Source of the DNA: an uncultured Oscillospiraceae bacterium
Lineage (GTDB): Bacteria > Bacillota > Clostridia > Oscillospirales > Oscillospiraceae
DNA length: 34,435 bases
Assembly: GCA_944387145.1 (NCBI GenBank)
Contig: CALXDU010000015.1
Span: 1-34,435, forward strand
Reading direction: 5' to 3'
Made by a program: the position numbers and the translations under genes. Positions 24,657 to 32,424 of this stretch are shown in pieces. Position 1 is the first letter of the stretch; the number at the start of each line of letters is the position of its first letter. Under the pieces are notes generated by a model. The model made no database searches. It saw only the letters and a list, made by a program, of their open reading frames with translations, and was not told where the DNA came from.

Positions 24657-25979
24657 TTACTTCTTCGCCGCAGCGGCGGCGTTGCGGATGTGCTGTTTGC
24701 CCACCCGGAAGCCCAGAACCAGAGGAACGCTGGCGGGGCAGGTGTAGGCGCAGCAGCCGCACTCGATGCAGTCCATGATGTTGTTGGCCTTCATGTCCTC
24801 CACGTCGCCGGACTGTATCGCCTTGTACATCAGTACCGGCATCAGCTTCATGGGGCAGGCGTCGATGCACTTGCCGCAGCGCAGACAGTGAGGCTCTTCC
24901 ACCGCAAATTCATTGCGCTTGCCCAGCACCGTCACGGCGTTGACGCCTTTGATGGTGGGAACGCTCAGGTCATACTGGGCCATGCCCATCATGGGGCCGC
25001 CGGAGAGAACCTTGTAAGGATTTTCGCTGTGGCCGCAGGCTTCCAGCAGATCGTTGAAGGCGGTGCCGATGGGAACCAGCAGGTTCTTCGGCTCCATGAT
25101 GATGTCGCCGGAAACGGTGACGATCCGGGAAATCAGGGGCATGCCGTCATACACTACGTCATGGATGGCCTTGCAGGTAGCGGCGTTGAACACGGCGCAG
25201 CCTACTGCGGCAGGCAGACCGCCGGAGGGAACTTCCCGTCCGGTGATGGAGTAGATCAGCTGCTTTTCAGCGCCCTGGGGGTACTTGGCAGGCAGAATGT
25301 CCACGCTGATGCCGTCGGAAGCGTCCAGGTTGGCAATCAGGGACTTGATGGCCTCGGGCTTGTTGTCCTCAATGCCGATGTGGCCTTCCTTCAGGCCGAA
25401 GATTTTCATAATGAGCTTCAGACCGGAGATCAGCTCCGCCGGATGCTCCCGGCACAGCCGGTCGTCGGCGGTTATGTAAGGCTCGCACTCGCCGGCATTG
25501 ATAATGACGGTATCCACTTTGCCGATACCGCCGGAGAGCTTGACATGGGTGGGGAAGGTAGCGCCGCCCATACCGACGATGCCGCCTTCGTGAATGATAT
25601 CGATCAGCTCTTCCACGCTCAAAGCATCCACCTGTTCCTGGGTGCGCTTGTGGATGTCGGGGCACAGGGTGTCCAAGTGATCGTTTTCGATGACCACACT
25701 CATCATGGTGGTGCCGCTGGTGTGGGCTCTGGCCTCCACGGCCTTGACCTTACCGGAAACGGAAGCATGAACGGGAACACACAAGCCCTGGTTGTCACCG
25801 ATTTTCTGGCCTACGGTAACCAGATCCCCTTTTTTCACCAGGGGCTTGCAGGGGGCGCCGATATGCTGGGACATGGGGATTACCACGATATCCGGAGCAG
25901 GGAATACCTGGGTTTCCTTGTCGCAAGCGTACCACTTATTTTCTTTGGGATGGACCCCGCCGAAAAAGGAAAACGCCAT
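24657..25979 (-). CDS. rnfC: Rnf complex subunit C
   Basis: 440-residue peripheral subunit that contacts NAD(H). The N-terminus MAFSFFGGVHPKENK is typical. The central Rossmann-like/FMN region shows GGATFPTHVK and NAGECEPYIT. Two [4Fe-4S] motifs lie near the C-terminus: CLRCGKCIDACP (Cys365-375) and CIECGCCAYTCP (Cys404-414). The C-terminus ends in an Ala/Lys-rich tail. First gene of the rnfCDGEAB operon, with GAGGTGA upstream of ATG 25979. Together the complex oxidises ferredoxin, reduces NAD+ and exports Na+ or H+; the ion cannot be decided from sequence here. Confidence 0.96.
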   Translation of the reverse strand: MAFSFFGGVHPKENKWYACDKETQVFPAPDIVVIPMSQHIGAPCKPLVKKGDLVTVGQKIGDNQGLCVPVHASVSGKVKAVEARAHTSGTTMMSVVIENDHLDTLCPDIHKRTQEQVDALSVEELIDIIHEGGIVGMGGATFPTHVKLSGGIGKVDTVIINAGECEPYITADDRLCREHPAELISGLKLIMKIFGLKEGHIGIEDNKPEAIKSLIANLDASDGISVDILPAKYPQGAEKQLIYSITGREVPSGGLPAAVGCAVFNAATCKAIHDVVYDGMPLISRIVTVSGDIIMEPKNLLVPIGTAFNDLLEACGHSENPYKVLSGGPMMGMAQYDLSVPTIKGVNAVTVLGKRNEFAVEEPHCLRCGKCIDACPMKLMPVLMYKAIQSGDVEDMKANNIMDCIECGCCAYTCPASVPLVLGFRVGKQHIRNAAAAAKK

Positions 25980-26035
25980 AGTTACTTCACCTCTTTCAAA
26001 ATTTGCGGAACCAAGCCGCTTGGATTACGTATCCT

Positions 26036-26064
26036 ATCATAACCCAGGAATCGAAATTTGTCCA
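26036..26064 (-). promoter_or_regulatory. rnf operon promoter
   Basis: Minus-strand -35 TGGACA (26064-26059), 17-base spacer, -10 TATGAT (26041-26036). Each box is one base off consensus. It lies 57 bases upstream of rnfC. Confidence 0.7.
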
Positions 26065-26149
26065 CCTGTTTTTAGATAAGATTGACAAAAAAATTACTAT
26101 AAAACTATTCATATCGATACAATAAGACGGAATAAACAGAACATAAATC

Positions 26150-26184
26150 GCCGGAAAGGTCCATAAGGTTAGGACCTTTCCGGC
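26150..26184 (-). terminator. 13-bp hairpin between CmpB-like gene and rnfC
   Basis: GCCGGAAAGGTCC (26150-26162) and GGACCTTTCCGGC (26172-26184) pair perfectly around a 9-base loop. On the minus strand it follows the CmpB-like gene and precedes the rnf promoter, so it is probably its terminator, although the tail (GATTTATG) is only moderately T-rich. The rest of 25980-26252 shows no gene. Confidence 0.6.
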
Positions 26185-26252
26185 ACGGGAGCAGAAAGCG
26201 AATACATTGGGCGCTGAAAAGCCTATAGGGGACTTTCCACAGACATAAAGAA

Positions 26253-26681
26253 CTAAATTCGACGGGGTATTTCTCTTTTTTGTCCGAATGTGGGGATGGG
26301 AGAAGGCATCAGCTTATCCAGCCCGCCGTCCACCAGCCGGTACATGCCCATGGCGGCCATTCCCACCGGTACCCACAGAGCAGTAAACCGGGGGCAGATC
26401 TGGCCCAGCAGATTGCCCGGCTGGTCCCGGTAGTCCCAAACCCGGTAGTCCCGGTTCACCATCAGCCCGGTAAGCAGCTCCACTGCGGTAATCACCCCGG
26501 CGCTGCATCCGGCCCGGACGCCCTGGGGCAGGGAGAGCCGGTCCATCTGCCCCAGCAGCAGGTAGCACAGCCCCCCGGCGCCGAACATGCTGATGTGACT
26601 GCGGCGGCGGTAGAGCAGTTCCAGCCCCACATAAGCGCTGCCGCCGATGCAAAACTGGGTCAGTTTTTTCGTCAAATCCAT
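26253..26681 (-). CDS. CmpB-like (type IV ABC-permease family) membrane protein
   Basis: 142-residue membrane protein of the putative ABC-transporter CmpB family (PF06541). The characteristic segment VWDYRDQPGNLLGQICPRFTALW is about residues 81-103, following helices around 12-28, 38-52 and 56-74. The family name implies transport, but no ATPase is nearby and function is essentially unknown. ATG 26681 has GAGGTG upstream. It is monocistronic, facing the rnf operon in the same direction, and diverges from the tRNA genes. Confidence 0.75.
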   Translation of the reverse strand: MDLTKKLTQFCIGGSAYVGLELLYRRRSHISMFGAGGLCYLLLGQMDRLSLPQGVRAGCSAGVITAVELLTGLMVNRDYRVWDYRDQPGNLLGQICPRFTALWVPVGMAAMGMYRLVDGGLDKLMPSPIPTFGQKREIPRRI

Positions 26682-26740
26682 ACATTTTCACCTCAAGGAA
26701 AGGATTCCCAAATTTTCAAGAAAAAATCGGAAAATTTCTC

Positions 26741-26769
26741 TTGACAAATGACACTTCTTTGGATATAAT
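26741..26769 (+). promoter_or_regulatory. Consensus promoter of the tRNA pair
   Basis: -35 TTGACA (26741-26746), exactly 17 bases, -10 TATAAT (26764-26769): a perfect SigmaA consensus, 41 bases before the first tRNA, as expected for strong stable-RNA transcription. Confidence 0.9.
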
Positions 26770-26810
26770 AAGGAAGCTGATTTCGGCTGCGCCGGAATCG
26801 TTGACCACAT

Positions 26811-26886
26811 GGCGGCATAACTCAGTTGGTAGAGTAGCCGGTTCATACCCGGTATGTCATCTGTTCGAATCAGATTGCCGCTACCA
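26811..26886 (+). tRNA. tRNA-Met (CAT)
   Basis: 76-base tRNA including an encoded CCA. Acceptor GGCGGCA pairs with TGCCGCT (one G-T), D-arm CTC/GAG, anticodon stem GCCGG/CCGGT with loop TTCATAC giving CAT, and T-arm ATCTG-TTCGAAT-CAGAT. The acceptor and anticodon arms look elongator-type; a lysidine-modified Ile tRNA also has CAT and is not formally excluded. Confidence 0.93.
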
Positions 26887-26961
26887 GGCCCGTTGGTCAA
26901 GCGGTTAAGACACCGCCCTTTCACGGCGGTAACATGGGTTCGATTCCCGTACGGGTCACCA
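26887..26961 (+). tRNA. tRNA-Glu (TTC)
   Basis: 75-base tRNA with encoded CCA, starting at the base after the tRNA-Met. Acceptor GGCCCGT pairs with ACGGGTC (one G-T), anticodon stem CCGCC/GGCGG with loop CTTTCAC giving TTC, and T-arm with TTCGATT. Cotranscribed with tRNA-Met. Confidence 0.95.
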
Positions 26962-26964
26962 AAG

Positions 26965-26998
26965 AAAATTCCGACGCTATCTCGTCGGAATTTTTTTA
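26965..26998 (+). terminator. tRNA operon terminator
   Basis: AAATTCCGACG (26966-26976) pairs with CGTCGGAATTT (26983-26993) around CTATCT, followed by a T-run to 26997. Confidence 0.93.
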
Positions 26999-27009
26999 TT
27001 TCAATCAAA

Positions 27010-27027
27010 ACCCGTACGGGAATCGAA
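27010..27027 (-). repeat. Inverted copy of tRNA-Glu 3' end
   Basis: ACCCGTACGGGAATCGAA is the exact reverse complement of 26939-26956, the T-loop and acceptor 3' strand of the tRNA-Glu. It lies just beyond the terminator. Confidence 0.75.
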
Positions 27028-27045
27028 AGGCCGGCCCCGGAGGGG

Positions 27046-27074
27046 TAAGAAACATGCCGGTGGCATGTTTCTTA
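27046..27074. repeat. Perfect 13-bp hairpin
   Basis: TAAGAAACATGCC (27046-27058), loop GGT, GGCATGTTTCTTA (27062-27074). No T-run on either side; may be a structured RNA or small repeat. No gene is visible in 26999-27139. Confidence 0.55.
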
Positions 27075-27106
27075 GGCCGTGGGAGATTCTGCAATTTTAT
27101 AGCGCT

Positions 27107-27132
27107 GCGGCCCGGGAAAAATCCCGGGCCGC
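27107..27132 (-). terminator. GC-rich hairpin after aminotransferase
   Basis: GCGGCCCGGGA (27107-27117), loop AAAA, TCCCGGGCCGC (27122-27132), just past the minus-strand aminotransferase stop. The stem is very strong, but a T-run is missing, so termination is probable rather than certain. Confidence 0.6.
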
Positions 27133-27139
27133 TTGAAAT

Positions 27140-28318
27140 TTACTCCTGCAAAAGCTGGGCAAACACCGGCAGACTCCGCTGAATCATGTCGTAACTGACA
27201 CAGTAGCACACCCGGAAATAGCCGGGGCAGCCAAAGTCGTCACCGGGTACCAGCAGCAGATTTTTCTGCTTGGCCTTTTCCGAGAAGGCCGCCGCATCCC
27301 CGCCGGGAGCCTTGACGAACAGATAGAAGGCCCCGTCAGGCTTGGCCATCTCGTAGCCCAGGGAAGTCAGCCCTTCATACAGGGCTTTGCGGTTGCGGTC
27401 GTAGCTTTCCAAATCCGGCCGCAGATGGGTGCACCGGGCAATGACCTTCTGCCACAGACTGGGGGCGCAGACATGTCCGCAGCCCCGGGCGGCTCCGGCA
27501 ATGGCGGCGTAGAGATTCTTGCTGTCGGCAGCCTGGGCGCTGACATAGATGTAGCCAATCCGTTCCCCGGGCAGGGACAGACTCTTGGAGTAGGAGTAGC
27601 AAATCACCGTATCCCGGTAAATCTGAGGCACAAAGGGCACTTCCACGCCGCCGTAAACCAGTTCCCGGTAAGGCTCGTCGGAAATCAGGTAGATGGGATG
27701 GCCGAATTGCGCCGCTTTTTTCTCCAGCAGTTCCGCCAGATCCTGCAGGGTCTGCCGGGTGTACACCACGCCGGAGGGGTTGTTGGGGGAGTTGAGAATC
27801 AGAGCCTGGGTGTGGGGGGTGAGCATGGCTTCCACCGCAGCCAGGTTGATCTGAAAATCCGGAAGATCCGGGGGAACCACCCGGAAAATTAGGCCAGATT
27901 CCTCTGCAAAGGGCTTGTATTCCGGAAAATAGGGGGCAAAGGCCAGAATTTCCCCGCCGGGAACTGCCAAAGCCCGGAATACCGATACCAGTTCCGGCGC
28001 AGCGCCGCAGCCCAGGAAAAAGTCCTCCGGCTGGGTCTGGGCACCATAGCGGCGGTTTAAGTCATCGGAAATGGCCTTTCTCGTTTCGTAATCACCCACG
28101 GCAGAGGTATAGCCGTGGAGGGCCAGGGAATCGGTGTCCCCAAGAATGTCCCGGATGGCCTGGTTAACCTCCGGAGGGGAGGGGATGGAGGGGTTGCCCA
28201 GGGAGTAGTCGAAGACGTTTTCCGGCCCTACAATGGCGGCCTGTTTCCGTCCGTATTCAAACAGTTCCCGGATGCAGGAACGGTTGGAGCCTAAGGTGTA
28301 GGCAGTTTCGTTAAGCAT
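27140..28318 (-). CDS. PLP-dependent aminotransferase, class I/II
   Basis: 392-residue aspartate aminotransferase-fold enzyme (fold type I), transferring amino groups between an amino acid and a 2-oxo acid with pyridoxal phosphate. NSPNNPSGVVY holds the conserved PLP/substrate Asn region, ISDEPYREL the PLP-nitrogen Asp (about 214), and YSYSKSLSLPGERIGY the Schiff-base Lys (about 245) and phosphate-binding Arg. I chose ATG 28318 with GGAGGT seven bases upstream; TTG 28324 is too close to that site. Last gene of a four-gene minus-strand unit. Substrate not assigned. Confidence 0.92.
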   Translation of the reverse strand: MLNETAYTLGSNRSCIRELFEYGRKQAAIVGPENVFDYSLGNPSIPSPPEVNQAIRDILGDTDSLALHGYTSAVGDYETRKAISDDLNRRYGAQTQPEDFFLGCGAAPELVSVFRALAVPGGEILAFAPYFPEYKPFAEESGLIFRVVPPDLPDFQINLAAVEAMLTPHTQALILNSPNNPSGVVYTRQTLQDLAELLEKKAAQFGHPIYLISDEPYRELVYGGVEVPFVPQIYRDTVICYSYSKSLSLPGERIGYIYVSAQAADSKNLYAAIAGAARGCGHVCAPSLWQKVIARCTHLRPDLESYDRNRKALYEGLTSLGYEMAKPDGAFYLFVKAPGGDAAAFSEKAKQKNLLLVPGDDFGCPGYFRVCYCVSYDMIQRSLPVFAQLLQE

Positions 28319-28335
28319 AAACAATACCTCCTGTC

Positions 28336-29025
28336 TTACAGTTCGTAAAGGGGTGCGCCGGGGTTATAGCCCTGGGGCTTGTAGCACACCGAGGAAATGG
28401 CCTTGCCTTCAATGCCGTACTTGGGATTGTAGCCAAATAGGTTTACATAACGATGCAGGTCGTCCCGCTCCTTCTCCATTTCCTCCATCACCGCCAGGGT
28501 AGCCAGCACGTCGTCCACCGCCCGGTGGGAGTTGACCACCTTGCCCGTCAGGCCGTACTGCTCAATGGCGCTGCACAGCCGGTGGGGATAGCAGTGGCGA
28601 TCCCGGTAGACGGTGAGCAGGTCCAGCTTGTCCTTACCCTGTAAAATGGTGGGATCACCCGAGCGCAGCAGCAGATAAAATAGAAAACTCAGGTCAAAAT
28701 GGGCGTTGTAAGCCAGCAGCAGGGTGTTTCCCTGAATCATTTCCCCGATGTCCCGGCAGACCCGGGTTTTGGACAGTCCCCGCTCCCGCAGGTCCTGGGT
28801 GGAAATGCCGGTAAGCTCCTGGATTTTCGGCGGCACGAACCCGCCGGGGGACAGGGCCACCAGTTCGTCGTATTCCTGAATCACCTGGGGCTTGCCCTGT
28901 ACCTGCTCTACCACCACCGCGGCGAATTCAATGATCTCGTCCCGGCTGTAGGCAAGGCCGGTGGTCTCCGTATCAAACAGCATCAGCCGGTCATATGTAG
29001 AAAAGAGGGTTTCAAAATTGGCCAT
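28336..29025 (-). CDS. DEDDh 3'-5' exonuclease (DnaQ-like)
   Basis: 229-residue RNase T/DNA polymerase III epsilon-type exonuclease. Exo I is LFDTETTGL (Asp18, Glu20), Exo II LAYNAHFDLSFL, and Exo III SHRAVDDVLATL with the DEDDh His. It would be a stand-alone proofreading or nucleic-acid-trimming enzyme; the separate PolC exonuclease domain is not in this window. A C-terminal tail of about 45 residues (LFGYNPKYGIEG onward) extends past the exonuclease fold. ATG 29025 has GGAGAG upstream; the aminotransferase starts 17 bases after its stop. Confidence 0.88.
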   Translation of the reverse strand: MANFETLFSTYDRLMLFDTETTGLAYSRDEIIEFAAVVVEQVQGKPQVIQEYDELVALSPGGFVPPKIQELTGISTQDLRERGLSKTRVCRDIGEMIQGNTLLLAYNAHFDLSFLFYLLLRSGDPTILQGKDKLDLLTVYRDRHCYPHRLCSAIEQYGLTGKVVNSHRAVDDVLATLAVMEEMEKERDDLHRYVNLFGYNPKYGIEGKAISSVCYKPQGYNPGAPLYEL

Positions 29026-29047
29026 TTCTTTCTCTCCAATCAGGCTC

Positions 29048-29632
29048 TTATCGGTTTTCCCGCACCACCCGGCAGGGATTGCCCAGGGCCACGGTGTTGG
29101 ATGGAATGTCCTTGGTCACCACACTGCCGGCACCGATGACCACGTTGTCGCCAATGGTTACCCCGGGCAGCAGAATAGCCCCGCCGCCAATCCACACGTT
29201 ATTGCCGATGATCACCGGGGCGGTCTGGGTCTTGCAGAAGGCGAAGCTGCCGTCGGCGTTGGGCTGACCGAACCGGTGGGCGGCGTTGGTGGGATGGAAG
29301 GCGGTGTAAATCTGGACGTTGGGAGCAATCAGGGCGTTGTCACCGATGCGGATTTCGTTATCGTCCAGAAAGATGCAGTTCATATTCACTTCGCAGTTGT
29401 TGCCGAAGTAAATGTTGTTGCCGTAGTCCACATAGAACGGGGCGGTGATCCACAGATTTTTCCCCCGTCCTCCCAGCAGCTGGCTGAGAATCCGGTCTTT
29501 TTCGGAAAGATTATCAGAATCCAGCCGGTTATAATCCCGTATCAGGTTTTTGGCCTTGTGCCACTGGTTCAGAAGCTCCGGGTCGCCGCAGTCGTAGAGC
29601 TGGCCGGAGAGCATCTTCTCCCGTTCCGTCAT
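29048..29632 (-). CDS. maa: Maltose O-acetyltransferase-like hexapeptide transferase
   Basis: 194-residue left-handed beta-helix acetyltransferase of the Maa/LacA/NodL group, moving acetyl from acetyl-CoA onto a sugar. N-terminal Mac region EREKMLSGQLYDCGDPEL, then hexapeptide repeats (INFGNN-like IYFGNNCEVN, IRIGDN, VIIGNNVWIGGGAIL, VTIGDNVVIGAGS) with the catalytic His in YTAFHPTN. Ends in GNPCRVVREN, typical. Its ATG overlaps the CYTH gene stop by four bases. The physiological acceptor sugar is not predictable. Confidence 0.88.
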   Translation of the reverse strand: MTEREKMLSGQLYDCGDPELLNQWHKAKNLIRDYNRLDSDNLSEKDRILSQLLGGRGKNLWITAPFYVDYGNNIYFGNNCEVNMNCIFLDDNEIRIGDNALIAPNVQIYTAFHPTNAAHRFGQPNADGSFAFCKTQTAPVIIGNNVWIGGGAILLPGVTIGDNVVIGAGSVVTKDIPSNTVALGNPCRVVRENR

Positions 29633-30213
29633 TGAGAAGCCTCCTTTGCCAGAGCCATGGCCCGCTGAACCTTGCTTTGGGATTGGACTTCCAGGTGAAA
29701 TTCCTGGGCCAGATTCCGGGCAAAAGCCAGGGCAGCCAGTTCGCTGCCGGTTTTCAGCTCCACTTCCACTTCGCAGAAGCTCTGCTGCTTTTCTCCTGCC
29801 AGAAATTCCCCTTCGTCCAGCGCCAGTTCCAGGGTGCAGCCCGGAGCGGTGAGGGAGGCAGCCTGCCGGGTAAACCGGGCGGCGCAGACGCTTACCAGCC
29901 CTGCTTCGGTGATGGTCAGAAGTTCCGCCGGAGCGCCCAGGTTACATAGCATTTTTACAGCCTGAGAAAGGTCCTCTTCCTGCACTTCCCACTCCCCACG
30001 GCTGCCGTCGGGAAGGGGGGTTTTCAGGGTGCAGACGCTCTTTCCGTTTTCCAGCCGCCGCCTGAGCATCCAGCGGCGTTTTTCCAATTCCCGACAGGGG
30101 GTATCATAATAGGTGGTTTCCATGGAAATGGAAACAAAATCTTTATATTTCTTTCGGATTTGCGTGCAGATATCCGAATTTGCCTGGTATTTCAGTTCAA
30201 ATTCTCTTCCCAT
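29629..30213 (-). CDS. CYTH-domain protein (triphosphate tunnel metalloenzyme)
   Basis: 194-residue CYTH-fold protein beginning MGREFELKY, which contains the signature ExExK (Glu4, Glu6, Lys8). Further charged strands match the tunnel, including YYDTPCRELEKRRWMLRRRLENG and, near the C-terminus, CEVEVELKTG. Family members hydrolyse triphosphate substrates (thiamine triphosphate, inorganic triphosphate) or make cyclic AMP. I chose ATG 30213 (GGAAGGA upstream, signature at the N-terminus); the longer ORF to 30333 crosses the promoter. First gene of the minus-strand four-gene unit. Confidence 0.85.
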   Translation of the reverse strand: MGREFELKYQANSDICTQIRKKYKDFVSISMETTYYDTPCRELEKRRWMLRRRLENGKSVCTLKTPLPDGSRGEWEVQEEDLSQAVKMLCNLGAPAELLTITEAGLVSVCAARFTRQAASLTAPGCTLELALDEGEFLAGEKQQSFCEVEVELKTGSELAALAFARNLAQEFHLEVQSQSKVQRAMALAKEASQ

Positions 30214-30264
30214 GACAGCATCCTTCCTTTCTTCGAAGGCGGAAAATTCCTTTTTCTGCCACCC

Positions 30265-30270
30265 ATTATA
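30265..30270 (-). promoter_or_regulatory. -10 box for CYTH-aminotransferase operon
   Basis: Minus-strand TATAAT (30270-30265) about 52 bases upstream of the CYTH start; the -35 is poor (TTGCGA with a 15-base spacer). Confidence 0.45.
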
Positions 30271-30323
30271 CACACCCCGCCCCGGCTTCGCAAGATGCCC
30301 CGGAGAAATTTGATTTCCCGCCT

Positions 30324-30353
30324 TTGACGGCACCCATTCCGACGGAATATTTT
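30324..30353 (+). promoter_or_regulatory. Possible spoIIE promoter
   Basis: -35 TTGACG (30324-30329), 18-base spacer, -10 TATTTT (30348-30353). An ATTCCG-A-CGGAAT palindrome (30336-30348) sits in the spacer. No clear Spo0A box (TGTCGAA) is seen here. Confidence 0.4.
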
Positions 30354-30405
30354 TCCCCGGCGTGGTAGGATTTCCCTATCTCAAAGGAAAGGCAGTGGTG
30401 TACTA

Positions 30406-32307
30406 ATGATGATGGAAACGTACTTACGCCGGGGGCAGCGAGGGCTGCAGAGGGTGATGCTCAACCCCAGGGTCCGCAGCACCGGAGCGGTGCTGGCCTA
30501 CGGCGGCGGTGGTTTCCTGTTCAGCGCGGCGAGTCTCGGGAATTTTGCCCAGCCGCTGGCCATGGGACTGATTACGGCGGCAACCGGATGGCGGGCGCTG
30601 GTGGTCTGTCTGGGAGCTTTGGTGGGCTACCCTTTTTTCTGGGGACAGGCAGGAAACCAGGGGGTTGTCTGGACGGCGGCAGGAGCGCTGCTGGCGCTGC
30701 TGATGGGAAAGCGGGAGGAAAGCCAGGATCAGCCTCTGATGATACCTGCCCTGGCGGCCTTTCTAACGGCGGTAACGGGGCTGACGTTCCAGCTGATGCT
30801 GAAACAGGGGGTGCCGGTAATGGTTTTTTTTCTCCGGGTGGCCCTGACCTTCTTTGCTTCAGCCCTGTTTACCCAGGCGGCCCGATGCCGGGATGCCATT
30901 ACCGACTGGCTGACCATAGGCCTGGGGACCTTGGCTCTGGCCCAGGTCAGATTTACGCCCTATCTGGGGCTTGGCTACATAGCTGCGGGAATGATGGCGG
31001 TGTCCGGCGCCTTCCCCGGGGCAGCCCTGGCAGGGCTGGGGCTGGATCTGGCCCAGGTGACGAAGATGCCCATGACGGCGGTGCTGTGCATGGCCTACTT
31101 TGTCCGGATGATTCCCTTTGACAAAAAATGGCAGCGGTGTCTGGCACCGGGAATTGCCTACGCCATTGTGATGGCGGTGTGGGGAAGCTGGGACCTGACC
31201 CCGTTGCCCGGACTGATTCTGGGCGGGGGAGCGGGGTACTTTCTTCCCTCCCGCCCGGAAGTTGCCCATCGCCGGGGACAGACCGGCGTGGCCCAGGTGC
31301 GGCTGGAGTTGGGAGCGGAGGTGATGCGTATTACCCAGCAGCTGATTTTGGAAATCGAGCCGCCTCCCATCGATCAGAACGCCCTGCTGGAAAAAGCGGT
31401 GCAGCGGGCCTGTGCCGGGTGTTCTGCCCGAAAAGGCTGCACCCAGCGGGGAGACATTACCCCGGCCCTGCTGGAACATCCTTTGGACGGAAATTGCCGC
31501 AAGCCCGGACGGCTGATTCCGGAGCTGCACCGGGCACAGGAGCAGCTGCGGTCCCTTCAGGCGGACCGGCAGCGGCAGGAGGAATACCGGTATGCCCTGG
31601 GGCAGCAGTATCGGTTTTTATCGGAATATCTGCGCAGTCTCTCCGATCAGCTGCCAAGGCGGGCCCAGGAAAGCCATCCGGAATTTCGGGTGGAGGTGTC
31701 TGCCCGTTCCCGGGGGAAGGAACGGGCCAACGGCGACCGGTGTCTGGCCTTTTCCGGGCCGGAACTGCGGTATTTTGTACTGCTGTGTGATGGAATGGGC
31801 ACCGGCATCGGGGCGGCTCAGGAAAGTCAGTGGACAGGAAATCTGGTGCAGAAAATGCTGGCAGCCGGATTCCCGCCGGAGCATACCTTGCGCAGTATCA
31901 ATAGCCTGCTGGCGCTGCGGGGGGCAGCGGGAGCGGTAACGCTGGACTTGGCGGAGATCCGGCTGGATACCGGGGTAGTGTCGGTTTACAAATGGGGCGC
32001 AGCCCCCAGCTATCTGCTCAGTCGCAGCGGCGCAGAAAAAATCGGGACAGCCTCGCCGCCTCCGGGGATCTGTGTGGACAAGACCCGGGAAACGGTACAA
32101 AAGCTGTCCCTGTGTCGGGGAGAGGTGCTGATTCTGCTCAGCGACGGCGTGGACGGAGAGGGTGCCCTGCGCCAGTTCTCTTTGCCTCCGGATGCGCCGC
32201 CTGGGGAGCTGGCGGCGGAAATTCTGGAGAAAGGCTGCCAGGACCCAGAGGACGACGCCACAGCTGCGGTGATCCGTCTGCGTCCGGTAAGCTTGGCTAC
32301 ATCATAG
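30406..32307 (+). CDS. spoIIE: Stage II sporulation protein E-like phosphatase
   Basis: 633-residue protein with an N-terminal polytopic membrane part (about residues 25-290, many hydrophobic helices), a cysteine-containing middle (CAGCSARKGCTQRG) with a Gln/Arg-rich coiled-coil-like stretch around 370-405, and a C-terminal PP2C phosphatase. PP2C metal sites are visible as LLCDGMGTG (Asp462), LLSDGVDGEG (Asp580) and DPEDDATAAVI. In B. subtilis SpoIIE dephosphorylates SpoIIAA to activate SigmaF in the forespore and helps asymmetric division. This version is shorter than the B. subtilis protein (over 800). Start chosen at ATG 30406, with GTGGTG five bases upstream; ATGs at 30409 and 30412 are alternatives. 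Confidence 0.88.
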   Translation: MMMETYLRRGQRGLQRVMLNPRVRSTGAVLAYGGGGFLFSAASLGNFAQPLAMGLITAATGWRALVVCLGALVGYPFFWGQAGNQGVVWTAAGALLALLMGKREESQDQPLMIPALAAFLTAVTGLTFQLMLKQGVPVMVFFLRVALTFFASALFTQAARCRDAITDWLTIGLGTLALAQVRFTPYLGLGYIAAGMMAVSGAFPGAALAGLGLDLAQVTKMPMTAVLCMAYFVRMIPFDKKWQRCLAPGIAYAIVMAVWGSWDLTPLPGLILGGGAGYFLPSRPEVAHRRGQTGVAQVRLELGAEVMRITQQLILEIEPPPIDQNALLEKAVQRACAGCSARKGCTQRGDITPALLEHPLDGNCRKPGRLIPELHRAQEQLRSLQADRQRQEEYRYALGQQYRFLSEYLRSLSDQLPRRAQESHPEFRVEVSARSRGKERANGDRCLAFSGPELRYFVLLCDGMGTGIGAAQESQWTGNLVQKMLAAGFPPEHTLRSINSLLALRGAAGAVTLDLAEIRLDTGVVSVYKWGAAPSYLLSRSGAEKIGTASPPPGICVDKTRETVQKLSLCRGEVLILLSDGVDGEGALRQFSLPPDAPPGELAAEILEKGCQDPEDDATAAVIRLRPVSLATS

Positions 32308-32310
32308 CAT

Positions 32311-32415
32311 ATGAAAACTGAAAAGAATGTCGAAACACTAGATGTTGCATGCAAATTTGCGGAAAAATCACAAGATATAGGAGCTTGTGCAGGAACGGGA
32401 GGTTTTTTCGGGTAA
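32311..32415 (+). CDS. Candidate 34-residue peptide after spoIIE
   Basis: Starts three bases after the spoIIE stop. It encodes MKTEKNVETLDVACKF, then AEKSQDIGACAGTGGFFG. The first half is charged, the end is rich in Gly with a Cys. No good ribosome binding site is seen, but the position would allow translational reinitiation. Codon composition is AT-richer than spoIIE. I do not recognise it; it could be chance. Confidence 0.3.
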   Translation: MKTEKNVETLDVACKFAEKSQDIGACAGTGGFFG

Positions 32416-32424
32416 TTTCGGGTT

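Noticed and set aside
23598..26042. 814-codon open frame on the plus strand
   Set aside because: Antisense to rnfC-rnfD-rnfG, whose motifs are unmistakable; the translation is His/Gly/Ala-rich without domains.
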